From contig CALFNN010000013.1 of the NCBI GenBank assembly GCA_937902925.1, forward strand, positions 1 through 64,000: DNA of 64,000 bases, given 5' to 3'. Source of the stretch: an uncultured Opitutaceae bacterium. Its GTDB lineage: Bacteria; Verrucomicrobiota; Verrucomicrobiia; Opitutales; Opitutaceae. This document shows, piece after piece, positions 37,143 through 46,068 of the stretch. The notes under the pieces are model-generated. The model had not been told where the DNA came from, made no database searches, and saw nothing but the letters and a program-made list of their open reading frames with translations. The first letter of the stretch is position 1. Each line of letters starts with the position of its first letter. The position numbers and the translations under genes were made by a program.

Positions 37143-38429
37143 ATGAAAAAAGCCTTCAAGTTGTGGCCGGCCCTGGCTGGCTTTGCCCTGGTCGTTCACG
37201 CGGCGGACGAACTTCCGCGCACCTGGATCGACCCCGATACCGGCCACCGCATCGTGCAGCTTTCAACCGAGCCCGGCAGCGCCTGCCTTTACTTCACCCA
37301 ATATGCCTACACCGCCGGCGGCACCAAGCTGCTCATGACCACGCCGCGCGGCATCGACCTCGTCACCCTGAAAACCGGCGAAATCGAGCACGTCGGCCAA
37401 GGCCGCCCCGAGCGCGTTTTGCAGACCGGCCGGAAAACGGGCGCGATCTTTTACGCGAAGGATGGCTTCCTCTACGCCCTCGATCCCGCCACCAAGGAAT
37501 CCCGGCCGGTCGCCAAGGCGCCGCCGAAGGGCAGCTTTCTCAGCGTCAACGCCAACGAGACGCTGGCGGCCGGCACGATCACCGAGGCCGCGTCCAACGC
37601 GCGCGCCGCCGCCGCCCAGCCGGCGCCCGCCCCGGCCGGCGCCGTGCAAAAGGGCCGCGACAACTATCCCGACAAGCACGACATGATGGACCGCCGCCTC
37701 GCGGAACGGCTGCCCATGATCCTGTTCACGGTCAATCTCCAGACCGGCGAATACACGGAGTTGCTGCACACCACCGACTGGCTGGGGCACGTGCAATTTT
37801 CGCCGACCGACCCGGCGCTGCTGATGTATTGCCACGAGGGCCGCCAGTGGAAGCTGGACCGCGTCTGGCTCATCCGCGCCGACGGCAAGTCCCAGCCAAT
37901 GCTCGTGCACCAGCGCACCATGAAAATGGAGATCGCCGTCCACGAATACTGGAGCAACGACGGCCAGTGGATCTGGTATGACCTGCAGACGCCCCTCTCG
38001 GAGGATTTCTGGGTGGCCGGCTACAACGTCGCGGACGGACGGCGCATCCAGTATCACCTGCCACCGGGCATGTATCGGTCGGTGCATTATAACACCACGC
38101 CGGACGGCGCGCTGTTCTCGGGCGACGGCTCGGGCATGGATCCCGCGCTCGTCTACGGCCACCCGCAGGATTCGCAGTGGTTGTATCTCTTGCGCCCGGA
38201 ACTGATCCCGGATCTGCCCGGCGAGACGCCGGACCAGCAGCACATGATCCAGGCCGGTCGCTTCACCGCCGAGCGCCTCGTAAACCTTGCCAGACACGAC
38301 TACTCGGTGGAGCCGAACGGCAATTTTACCCCGGACGGCAAGTGGCTGGTTTTCCGCTCCAACCTGCGCGGCCCGACCCAAGTCTACGCCGTCGAGGTCG
38401 CGCGGGCCTCCGCGGATCCGTCGCCCTGA
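37143..38429 (+). CDS. ogl: Oligogalacturonate lyase, PL22
   Basis: Splits unsaturated digalacturonate to 5-keto-4-deoxyuronate. 428 residues forming a seven-bladed propeller. Family stretches: TWIDPDTGHRIVQLS, SACLYFTQYAYT, TDWLGHVQFSPTDPALLMYCHEG, IAVHEYWSNDGQWIWYDLQT, EDFWVAGYN, RSVHYNTTPDG and LYLLRPE. The Mn-binding His residues of the family are in these segments. A signal-like N-terminus (KLWPALAGFALVVHAADE) suggests export to the periplasm, unlike the cytoplasmic enterobacterial enzyme. An Ala/Pro insertion near 150-165 (AASNARAAAAQPAPAPAGA) is a loop. Acts downstream of the PL2 lyase at 13.7 kb. Confidence 0.93.
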   Translation: MKKAFKLWPALAGFALVVHAADELPRTWIDPDTGHRIVQLSTEPGSACLYFTQYAYTAGGTKLLMTTPRGIDLVTLKTGEIEHVGQGRPERVLQTGRKTGAIFYAKDGFLYALDPATKESRPVAKAPPKGSFLSVNANETLAAGTITEAASNARAAAAQPAPAPAGAVQKGRDNYPDKHDMMDRRLAERLPMILFTVNLQTGEYTELLHTTDWLGHVQFSPTDPALLMYCHEGRQWKLDRVWLIRADGKSQPMLVHQRTMKMEIAVHEYWSNDGQWIWYDLQTPLSEDFWVAGYNVADGRRIQYHLPPGMYRSVHYNTTPDGALFSGDGSGMDPALVYGHPQDSQWLYLLRPELIPDLPGETPDQQHMIQAGRFTAERLVNLARHDYSVEPNGNFTPDGKWLVFRSNLRGPTQVYAVEVARASADPSP

Positions 38430-38541
38430 CGAAAGAATCAGCCGGGCGCCCGTCGATCCGCCCGGGTCCCCGGCCGCCGGCCAAACGCAGCCCGCCTCGT
38501 TGGCACGCGGCGGGCTTCGTCTTCGAGGGCGCCGGGAAAAA

Positions 38542-40050
38542 CTAGGCGGTCGCGGCGTCCTTCTTCGCCATGCCGGCGTAGATCAACGCGAGGCCGATCA
38601 GCGCGACGCCCACCGCGGCCGTCGCCGCCTGTGCGGCGCCCGCGAGCTTCGCCGCCTTCACGCATGTCTCCCAGTTCTGCCAGATGACGACGACAAACAC
38701 CGCGCCCAGCAGCGCCAGCGCCGCGCCCGCCGCGAGCAGCGGACCGTGCGAGCGCGCGGCGTCGGGCGGCGTGTCGACGTTGGCGGGCGTGAAGTCCGTC
38801 CGCAGCCACAGCCAGTAGATCAGGAGGCTCAACGGGTGCATGAGGCCGGCCCAGATGAACACGAGCTGCTGGTTGCCCGTCCACTGGATCGTCATCGCCG
38901 CCAGCAGCGTCAAAAACATGCCGCCGATGCCGCCGGTCGTTGCACCGAGACCGACAACCGAGCCGGAAACCTTCTGCGGGAAAAGGTCCGTCGCCGTCGT
39001 GAACACGTTCGCCGACCACGCCTGGTGGCAGGCCGTCGCGAGGCTGATCAGGGTCACGCAGATCGCGAAACTGCTCGTGTAGTAAGCCATGATCGAAAAC
39101 GGCATCAGGAGCGCGGGCAGGATCATCGCCCCGTAGCGCGCCGCGCCGACCACCCAGCCGCGGCCGATCAGAAAGCCGGAGAACCAGCCGCCCACCACGG
39201 AGCCCACGCTCGCGCCGGTGTAGATGAGCGCGAGCAGCACCGCGCTATCGAGCGGGTTGCGGCCGCGCTCCTTGGAGAGGTAGGACGGCAGCCAGTAAAG
39301 GTAGAACCACCACACCGGGTCGGTCAGGAATTTCGCGATCAGGAACGGCCAGATCTGCTTGTAGCGCAGCAGCGTCGTCCACGGCAGCCGCAGTTTCTCC
39401 TCGGCCGGCGGCTGGCCGCTCTGGATGTGGGCCAGCTCCGCGGCGGACACGCGCGCGTGTTTCTCCGGGCGGTCGAAGCCCCACTTCCAGAATCCCAGCC
39501 AGAGGAAGCCGAGCGCGCCGATGGTCACGAAGGCCCACTGCCAGCCGAAGTTCTCGGCCAGCCAGACGGTGATGAACGAGACCATCACCCCCACGTTGGT
39601 GCCCGAGTTGAACAACCCGGTCGCGAGCGCGCGTTCCTTCTGCGGGAACCACATCGCGATCGCCTTGATCGACGCCGGGAAGTTGGCCGCCTCCGCGACG
39701 CCGAGCAGGAACCGCACGGCGGCAAATGCGACCACCGTGTGAACGAGGCCGAGCGCCATCGACATCGCCGACCACATGATCAGCGCACACGCGAGGCTGA
39801 CCTTGACCCCGAACCGGTCGATGAACCGGCCGAGGATCATCGGGAAGGCGGCGTAGGCCGCGGTGAACGCAAACTGGATCCAGCCGTAGTCCGCCTCGTT
39901 CCAGTGGAGATCTTTCTCGAGCATCGTCTTGAGGACCGAGAGCGAATTGCGATCGACGTAGTTGATCGTCGTCGCCGCGAACAGCAGCGCGCAGATGATC
40001 CAGCGGTAACAGGTCTTCCTTTCGGAGGACACGGAGGGGTTGGTGGACAT
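38542..40050 (-). CDS. exuT-like: MFS transporter, hexuronate (ExuT-like) family
   Basis: 502 residues, 12 transmembrane helices plus two extra hydrophobic helices at the C-terminus (GPLLAAGAALALLGAVFVVVIW and ATAAVGVALIGLALIYAGMA). RWIICALLFAATTINYVDRNSLS is the ACS-family opening; GVAEAANFPASIKAIAMWFPQKERALATGLFNSG is the loop signature of ExuT/GarP-type carriers. Imports galacturonate or glucuronate with protons. Separated from the upstream permease by a terminator, with a CACGTG-type palindrome in its leader. Confidence 0.86.
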   Translation of the reverse strand: MSTNPSVSSERKTCYRWIICALLFAATTINYVDRNSLSVLKTMLEKDLHWNEADYGWIQFAFTAAYAAFPMILGRFIDRFGVKVSLACALIMWSAMSMALGLVHTVVAFAAVRFLLGVAEAANFPASIKAIAMWFPQKERALATGLFNSGTNVGVMVSFITVWLAENFGWQWAFVTIGALGFLWLGFWKWGFDRPEKHARVSAAELAHIQSGQPPAEEKLRLPWTTLLRYKQIWPFLIAKFLTDPVWWFYLYWLPSYLSKERGRNPLDSAVLLALIYTGASVGSVVGGWFSGFLIGRGWVVGAARYGAMILPALLMPFSIMAYYTSSFAICVTLISLATACHQAWSANVFTTATDLFPQKVSGSVVGLGATTGGIGGMFLTLLAAMTIQWTGNQQLVFIWAGLMHPLSLLIYWLWLRTDFTPANVDTPPDAARSHGPLLAAGAALALLGAVFVVVIWQNWETCVKAAKLAGAAQAATAAVGVALIGLALIYAGMAKKDAATA

Positions 40051-40114
40051 AAAGGGGCGGAGAAACTTTCGGCCTTACCGTCGGAGGCCGGCACGGACAA
40101 GGCAACCCGATTTG

Positions 40115-40128
40115 CGGACACGTGTCCG
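40115..40128. promoter_or_regulatory. Candidate operator CGGACACGTGTCCG
   Basis: Perfect 14-bp palindrome, 65 bp before the start of the first ExuT-like gene (38,542-40,050, minus strand). Same ACACGTGTC core as upstream of the GH28 operon and the uxaE site. Confidence 0.5.
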
Positions 40129-40163
40129 GCGGCGCCCCGCAGCCGTCCGGTCGCGCGGCGCGC

Positions 40164-40195
40164 AAAAAAAATCCGGCGACCCTCCGGCCGCCGGA
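40164..40195 (-). terminator. Intrinsic terminator of the uxaE-uxaC-MFS unit
   Basis: Read on the minus strand: TCCGGCG, loop, CGCCGGA followed by eight T (the A run at 40,164-40,171). It lies 29 bp after the stop of the MFS gene that starts at 41,804. Confidence 0.82.
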
Positions 40196-40223
40196 CTTCC
40201 CGATCGCCCGCGCCTCGCCGCGC

Positions 40224-41804
40224 TCAGGTCGTCACGTGCTTCAGGTTTTCGTCGAGCGGCGTCATGTTGGGCATCAACAGGTGCGCCACGCCGAGCAGGA
40301 CGAGATAAGCCGAACCCGCGATCATGAACGCGAAGAAATAGCCGGACGGCCCGCTCGTCGTGAGCACCGCGCCCAGCGAGAAGTTCGCAATGATGTTCGC
40401 GACCGAACCCATCATGCCGCCGAGCCCCGTGACGGATGCCGTGGCCTTCTTCGGGAACACGTCGGACACGAGCGTGAACAGGTTGGCCGACCACGCCTGG
40501 TGCCCGCCGAGCGCGAGCGAGATCAGGATCACGGCGACCCAGTAATAGTTGTCGGAGCGCGCGCTCTTGATCAGCGCGAACTCCTCGCGGCGCGCCTCGT
40601 CCGCCGGCAGCACCTTGGCGACCGCCGCCGTGAACTCCTTCGCGGAGCCGTAGCTCTGGCCGGCCAGCGCCCGGAGCGCCGCCTGGGAGGCCGCGGGCAC
40701 GTGCTCGTCCGCCTTTTGCCGCGTCGCCTTGCCGTCGACGATGGTGATCGTTTCCGCCACGAACGTCGTCGTCTGCACGCGCTCGAAGAAGCGGTCGTTC
40801 ACCTCGAAGCGCGTGGGCAGCTTGGTCGAGAACATCACGGGCATGATGAGCAGCGCGCAGATGAGGAGCGTGGTCTTGCGCGCGCGGTTCACCGGCCAGC
40901 CGCGCTTGATGAAGAACGACGACATCCAGCCGCCCCAGATGCTGCCGACGTCGGCGACGACATACATGATGATCAGCGGCAGGGCGAGGCCCTTGATGTT
41001 GAGCCCATACTGGTCGTAGAAATACTTGCCGGCCCAGAAGAGGTAGAACCACCACACGGCGTCCGTCATCTTGGCGAGGGCGAAGGCCCAGGTCTCGCGC
41101 AGCGGCAGCAGGCGCGCCCACGAGATCTTGCCCGTGATGGCCTCGGCCACCGCGTCGCTGTTGATGTAGGCGAGCTCCTCCGGCGAGACTTGCGGGTGCA
41201 CCTCGGGGCGGCGGTAGACCTTGAGCCAGACGAGCACCCAGGTGGCGCTGAACACGGCGGTCGTCAGGAACGCCCACTGCCAGTGCGTGCCGTCGGGCAG
41301 GACGACGAGCGGGATCACGATCGGGGCGAGCACGGCGCCCACGTTGGAGCCGGCGTTGAAAATGCCGGTGGCGAAGGCGCGCTCCTTCTTCGGGAACCAC
41401 TCGGCCACGGTCTTGATCGCCGCGGGGAAGTTGCCCGACTCGCCGAGCCCGAGACCGAACCGTGCAAGGCAGAAGCCGACCAGCCCGAAGGCCGGCCGGA
41501 CCGTCGCGGTCAGCGCGCCGAAGATGCTCCAGATCGAGATGGCGAGCGTGTAGCCGATTTTCGTGCCGAACTTGTCGATGATCGCCCCCATCGAGAGCAT
41601 GCCGATCGCATAGGCCGCGCTGAACGCATTCGTGATCAGGGCGTAGTCCGCATCGGTCCAGTGGAAGACCCGGTATTGCAGGGTCGGCGCCAGCACGCCG
41701 AGCACGCTGCGATCCATGTAATTGATGGTCGTCGCGAAGAAGAGCATCGCCAGGATGCGCCAGCGGTAGCGGCCAAGGGTGGTGGGAGCGTTCGGGGTCG
41801 TCAT
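40224..41804 (-). CDS. exuT-like: MFS transporter, ExuT-like, with an unusual inserted loop
   Basis: 526 residues from ATG 41804. Twelve transmembrane helices and family signatures (LAMLFFATTINYMDRSVLG, GLGESGNFPAAIKTVAEWFPKKERAFATGIFNAGSNVG). Between about residues 328 and 418 it carries a 90-residue hydrophilic insertion (from TRFEVNDRFF to SARSDN) not present in its neighbour. Likely imports galacturonate or another hexuronate. Located 118 bp after uxaC on the same strand, so it is probably in the same transcript. Confidence 0.85.
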   Translation of the reverse strand: MTTPNAPTTLGRYRWRILAMLFFATTINYMDRSVLGVLAPTLQYRVFHWTDADYALITNAFSAAYAIGMLSMGAIIDKFGTKIGYTLAISIWSIFGALTATVRPAFGLVGFCLARFGLGLGESGNFPAAIKTVAEWFPKKERAFATGIFNAGSNVGAVLAPIVIPLVVLPDGTHWQWAFLTTAVFSATWVLVWLKVYRRPEVHPQVSPEELAYINSDAVAEAITGKISWARLLPLRETWAFALAKMTDAVWWFYLFWAGKYFYDQYGLNIKGLALPLIIMYVVADVGSIWGGWMSSFFIKRGWPVNRARKTTLLICALLIMPVMFSTKLPTRFEVNDRFFERVQTTTFVAETITIVDGKATRQKADEHVPAASQAALRALAGQSYGSAKEFTAAVAKVLPADEARREEFALIKSARSDNYYWVAVILISLALGGHQAWSANLFTLVSDVFPKKATASVTGLGGMMGSVANIIANFSLGAVLTTSGPSGYFFAFMIAGSAYLVLLGVAHLLMPNMTPLDENLKHVTT

Positions 41805-41922
41805 CGTTGGGTATGGGATCGGGTTGCGCACCCGCCGGGGAGACGGGGCTTGGATTAACTTTGGACTGTCCTTTGCTGGGGGTTACCAGAGCCCCGAGAC
41901 CGGACGCGAAAACGCGACCCGC

Positions 41923-43350
41923 CTACCGGGCAAACTCGGGCGCAAGCTCGAGGTTGAAATAATTCCGGGCGTTGCCGAAGCAAATATTTCCGACCATGCC
42001 GCCGACCAGCTTGAGGTCGTTGGGGATCTCGCCGCGCGCCATGTCGCCGCCGAGCAGGTTGCAGAGGACGCGGCGGAAATACTCGTGGCGCGGATAGCTC
42101 ACGAAGCTGCGCGAGTCCGTCAGCATGCCGACGAAGCGCGAGAGCAGGCCGAGGTTCGAGAGCGCGTTCATCTGCCACTCCATGCCTTCCTTCTGGTCGA
42201 GGAACCACCAGCCGCTGCCGAACTGCAGCTTGCCCGCGACCGAGCCGTCCTGGAAATTGCCAATCATCGTGCCGAAGACGTAATTGTCCACGGGGTTGAC
42301 GTTGTAGATGATCGTCCGCGGGAGCTGGTTCGTGGCGTCGAGCGTGTCGAGGTAGCGCGCCAGGGCGCGCGCCTGAGGGAAGTCGCCGATCGAGTCGAGG
42401 CCGGTGTCCGGCCCGAGCTGCGCGAGGAGCCGGCTGCTGTTGTTGCGGATCGCCCCGAGGTGGAGCTGCTTCGTCCAGCCGCGCGCCGCATCCCAGCGGC
42501 CGAACTCGAACATCAGGTAGGAGCCGTAGCGCAGCGCCTCTTCCGCGCTGGCGACCCGGCCGCCCCGCACCGCGTCGAAGACCATCTTCGCCTGCGCGTG
42601 CGTGCAGGATTCGGACAGCGCCGTCTCCATGCCGTGATCGGAGAGGCGGCAGCCGGCGGCGTGAAAATCGTCGTGCCGCTTTTTCAGCGCACCGAGGAGA
42701 TCGTCGAAGGTCTTGATCGTGACATTCGCCGTCGCCGCGAGCTTGTCGACCCAGGCGTTGAACGCCACCGGATTGCCCACCGCGATCGCCTTGTCGGGCC
42801 GGAACGCGGGATAGACGCGGGTCTTGAGCTTGCTCGCCGCGATCTTCCTGTGGAGGTCGAGCGGATCGGCGGGATCGTCGGTCGTGCAGACCACGGCCAC
42901 CTTCGAGTTCGTGAGCAGATCGTGGACGCGAAGCTTCGGCAGTTTCGCGTTGGCCTGCTTCCAGACTTTCTCCGCGGTGTTCCCGTTGAGCAGCACGTCG
43001 ACGCCGAAGTAGCGCTTCAGTTCGAGGTGCGTCCAGTGGTAGAGCGGATTGCGCAGGGTGTGCGGGACCGTCTCGGCCCACGCCTGGAATTTCTCGCGCG
43101 GCGTCGCGTCGCCCGTGCAGAAGCGCTCGGCCACGCCGTTGGTGCGCATCGCCCGCCACTTGTAGTGATCGCCGCCGAGCCAGACCTCGGCGAGGTCCGC
43201 GAACTGGTGGTTGTCGGCGATGAGCTGCGGCGAGAGGTGGCAGTGATAGTCGAAGATCGGCTCGCGCTCCGCGTAGGTGTGGTAGAGCGCACGCGCCTGC
43301 TTCGTGCCCAGCAGAAAATCGTCGTGGATGAAGGAGCGGGGTTTGGCCAT
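41923..43350 (-). CDS. uxaC: Glucuronate/galacturonate isomerase
   Basis: Isomerises D-galacturonate to D-tagaturonate and D-glucuronate to D-fructuronate. 475 residues, the standard UxaC length. FDYHCHLSP with His36/His38 binds the metal of the amidohydrolase-type barrel; other family blocks are LAEVWLGGDHYKWRAMR, GVAERFCTGDATPREKF, TTDDPADPL, FHAAGCRLSDHG, LGAIRNNSSR and MLTDSRSFVSYPRHEYFRR. It follows uxaE by 52 bp and precedes the ExuT-like gene. Confidence 0.96.
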   Translation of the reverse strand: MAKPRSFIHDDFLLGTKQARALYHTYAEREPIFDYHCHLSPQLIADNHQFADLAEVWLGGDHYKWRAMRTNGVAERFCTGDATPREKFQAWAETVPHTLRNPLYHWTHLELKRYFGVDVLLNGNTAEKVWKQANAKLPKLRVHDLLTNSKVAVVCTTDDPADPLDLHRKIAASKLKTRVYPAFRPDKAIAVGNPVAFNAWVDKLAATANVTIKTFDDLLGALKKRHDDFHAAGCRLSDHGMETALSESCTHAQAKMVFDAVRGGRVASAEEALRYGSYLMFEFGRWDAARGWTKQLHLGAIRNNSSRLLAQLGPDTGLDSIGDFPQARALARYLDTLDATNQLPRTIIYNVNPVDNYVFGTMIGNFQDGSVAGKLQFGSGWWFLDQKEGMEWQMNALSNLGLLSRFVGMLTDSRSFVSYPRHEYFRRVLCNLLGGDMARGEIPNDLKLVGGMVGNICFGNARNYFNLELAPEFAR

Positions 43351-43402
43351 GGCGTTGGGAGGAAGGACGAATCCGGATCGGGCTTGGTTGCGCGAATTGG
43401 CG

Positions 43403-45247
43403 TTACTTCGAAATGTCGTTCAGCATCTCGTCGAGCGTCGCGTAACGCGCGAGGAGCGCGCGGGCGGCGGCGCAGGTCTCCTTGGTGGCGAGGGCGGTGT
43501 TCTCCGCGAGGAAGACGATGTAGCTCGCAATGCCCTTCGCGAAGTTCAACCGGCCCTCGTCGCTGATCGTGTAGAACCGCGCGCGCTGCTGGTAGCCCGC
43601 CGGCGTGTGGTCGCCGAGCGCGGCCTTCTCCGGCCGGCCGCCGGCGGCGAGCACGTGGAGGAAATTATACTCGAACCAGAACATGTGCTCCGGGCTCGCC
43701 GGCAGCGCCTCGAGCGCCGCGCGCGTCACCGTCGGGTTCGCAAACACGTCGGTGCCCTTGCCCGACTTCGCCAGCGCGTCGGTCACGAAGATCCGCGCCA
43801 TCTTCTGCTCGGTGGCGTCCGCGCTGAACGAGCCGAGCAGTGCGAGCTCGAGCGTGAATTTATACCAGTCCTTCCACAGCGCCTGGTCGGCCGGATTCTT
43901 CGAGGCGAAGAGCGCCTTGCCCATCTCGTAGGTGTAGCGGCCGCTGGTCTTGATCTCGAGCCGGCCGCCGGTGACCTGGCCCATGACCTGGTAGTTCTCG
44001 GCCGACTTGCCCGAGCCCGAATGAAACCCGATGCTCGCGCCGAACTGTTTGCAGACGCCCCACTGCTTCTCGATCAGCCCCTTGAGCGCCGCGTTGTCGG
44101 GATACGGCATGTTCTTCTGGAACCCGAATGCCGGCGCGACGAAATGGATGTGCATCCCGAGCGCCTCGCAGAGCGACAGCATGATCGCGGTCGTCTCCGG
44201 CGTCGTCAGCCCGGGCAGCTCGTCGATCGAGAGCTCGCGGAGGTAGGTGCGGCCGACCTCGGTCGTGAACAGCTTCGCCCGCGCCCCGGCGTATTTTTCC
44301 TCACGGCGCTTCATTTTCTGCAACGAGGGCCAGACGTAGGCCAGCAGCTTGACGAAATCCGCCTCGTTGATCGTGAGCCCGGCTTTCGCCACGCGCGCCT
44401 TCACGGTCGCAACGAGCCCGGCGGGGACGTTCGCCTTCACCCAACCCGCCGCGTCGTCCGCGACCTTCGTCTGCGCCAGCTCGGGCGAAAGATCGAACGT
44501 GATGTAGCTCGCGAGCACGCAACCGGCGACGAGCGCATCCTCACGGTTGTCGAACTTGCCGCCGATCGGCTGGTGGTCGGCGTTGAACGACCACGCGATG
44601 CCGCGACGATGAAAACCGTTCTTCAGCTTCGACAACACGCAGCCGTGGCTCATGCCTTCGACGCTCTGACCCTGGTGGCCCTCCGGCACATTCGTGCCGA
44701 TGAAGGGAAACGGCACGGTGTCGAGCTTGCCCGCGAGCATCACGTCGACGTCGTAGACCAGCTCGCGCGGGATCGAGTTCTGGTTCGCCGTCATGCCGAG
44801 CGACAGCGCGCTCATCGCCCACTCCGTCGCCGGCCAGTGCAGCGTCGTGAAGCGCGCGCCGAGGCCGAGCGTGCTCTGGCCGAGCTTGTCGCCCGCCGTC
44901 GGGAAAATCGTGGACTTCGGGTTCTGCTCCTGGATCAGGTTTTTCAACTTGAGGAGGTTCGCGAAGGTCGCCGGGAACGCCATCGCGCCGCCCGCCAGCG
45001 CCACGCCGTCGGCCAGCGCATCGGTCCTGCCCTCGAGCCGCCAGGCGCAGTCGCCCTGCGCGTTTTCCACGAGCGTCCAGGCGCCCGCCTTCGTCTCGAA
45101 CCGGCTCTTCGGGTAGGCCTTGAGCGCCTTGCCCGCCGTCAGCTCGCCGCGCAAGGCCGGCCAGTCGAGGCAGAAATCGGGACTCACACAGGGATTCGTC
45201 GCGATGCGCAGGTTGTTCGAGAGGAGAAACGCGTTGATCGAGGACAT
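43403..45247 (-). CDS. uxaE: Tagaturonate epimerase
   Basis: 614 residues. The long TIM-barrel-type protein next to uxaC carries the UxaE hallmark SFNADHQPIGGKFDNREDAL near residues 222-241 plus HFVAPAFGFQKNMPYPD, SIGFHSGSGKSAENYQ and FWFEYNFLHVLAAGG. UxaE, described in Thermotoga, epimerises D-tagaturonate to D-fructuronate and so replaces the altronate branch. With UxaC it joins galacturonate and glucuronate breakdown. The first gene of a minus-strand operon (uxaE, uxaC, MFS). Identification is from the motif and neighbourhood. Confidence 0.8.
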   Translation of the reverse strand: MSSINAFLLSNNLRIATNPCVSPDFCLDWPALRGELTAGKALKAYPKSRFETKAGAWTLVENAQGDCAWRLEGRTDALADGVALAGGAMAFPATFANLLKLKNLIQEQNPKSTIFPTAGDKLGQSTLGLGARFTTLHWPATEWAMSALSLGMTANQNSIPRELVYDVDVMLAGKLDTVPFPFIGTNVPEGHQGQSVEGMSHGCVLSKLKNGFHRRGIAWSFNADHQPIGGKFDNREDALVAGCVLASYITFDLSPELAQTKVADDAAGWVKANVPAGLVATVKARVAKAGLTINEADFVKLLAYVWPSLQKMKRREEKYAGARAKLFTTEVGRTYLRELSIDELPGLTTPETTAIMLSLCEALGMHIHFVAPAFGFQKNMPYPDNAALKGLIEKQWGVCKQFGASIGFHSGSGKSAENYQVMGQVTGGRLEIKTSGRYTYEMGKALFASKNPADQALWKDWYKFTLELALLGSFSADATEQKMARIFVTDALAKSGKGTDVFANPTVTRAALEALPASPEHMFWFEYNFLHVLAAGGRPEKAALGDHTPAGYQQRARFYTISDEGRLNFAKGIASYIVFLAENTALATKETCAAARALLARYATLDEMLNDISK

Positions 45248-45290
45248 AAGGGAAAGGAGACGAAAAGGACACGGATTCGCTCATATTCTG

Positions 45291-45304
45291 CGACACGTGA
45301 CAAG
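45291..45304. promoter_or_regulatory. Candidate operator before uxaE (CGACACGTGACAAG)
   Basis: On the minus strand TTGTCACGTGTCG, 44 bp upstream of the uxaE start. It shares CACGTGTC with the palindromes at 10,889 and 40,115. The gap to the thioredoxin-like gene (141 bp) holds nothing else I recognise. Confidence 0.42.
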
Positions 45305-45388
45305 GCTGCGTTGCGGGCACGATGTGGCTTTGATTGCGCACATCTTGCAGCCTGCCGCCCGCCGCCGCTTTCCCCCGGGGCCCGGCCC

Positions 45389-45886
45389 TCAATGCTCCCA
45401 CTTGTCCGCCGAGTCGCGGACCATCTGCTGCAGCATCGGAAAATGCAGTTCGCCGTAGTTGAGCGCGTAGAAGAGATGCCCGTCCTTGAACACCCAGGTG
45501 GACGGAATCCACGAGACCGGCATTCCGAGAAACTCGGTCATCTGCTCGCCCTTCTTGCGCGAGGCGTTCGGATGCACCAGCAATTGGAAATTCTTCTGCT
45601 CGCCGACGCCATTCTGCGCGAGCAACGACCGTCCGTCGCCGGAATCGCCGCTCCAGACCGTGACGAAGATGAAGTTCACGTCGGGATTCACCGTGAGAAA
45701 CGAACTCCAGCCGCCCTTCGCCAGCTCCGCCTTGCAGTTCGGGCACCACGGCGCCCACAGATGGACGACCGTCACGCCGGATGACTTCACCTCCTGCGCC
45801 ACCTGCTGCTCGATCGGCAGCAACTCGGCCGCGGGCAGTCGCAGCGCCAACCAACTCAGGAGAAGCGGGGTAACGAAACGTTTCAT
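45389..45886 (-). CDS. Thioredoxin-like secreted protein
   Basis: 165 residues with a signal peptide (MKRFVTPLLLSWLALRLPAAE). VVHLWAPWCPNCKAELAKGGW places a redox-active C-P-N-C at Cys48-Cys51. IPSTWVFKDG contains the cis-Pro region. Resembles the TlpA/redoxin group that works in the periplasm on cytochrome maturation or disulfide reduction. Divergent to the TIR cluster. Confidence 0.8.
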   Translation of the reverse strand: MKRFVTPLLLSWLALRLPAAELLPIEQQVAQEVKSSGVTVVHLWAPWCPNCKAELAKGGWSSFLTVNPDVNFIFVTVWSGDSGDGRSLLAQNGVGEQKNFQLLVHPNASRKKGEQMTEFLGMPVSWIPSTWVFKDGHLFYALNYGELHFPMLQQMVRDSADKWEH

Positions 45887-46068
45887 CTTCCCACGCTAGC
45901 GCCCCCGCCCGCCGCTGCAACCTCTTCGGTTTACTTCCAAATCCCACCGTCCGCACCGTTTGGCTGCCATCTCCGCCCAGGCGTCGCAGGTCGCTCTAAA
46001 CGCCACGGCCATAGAAAGTTTGATTCACGCAGTCCGCCTCACACTCTGGCGGCCGGTCCCTACTACCC

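Noticed and set aside
38430-38541. Terminator between ogl and the convergent MFS gene
   Set aside because: gcccgcc and ggcgggc can pair, but no T run follows on either strand; left out as unsupported.
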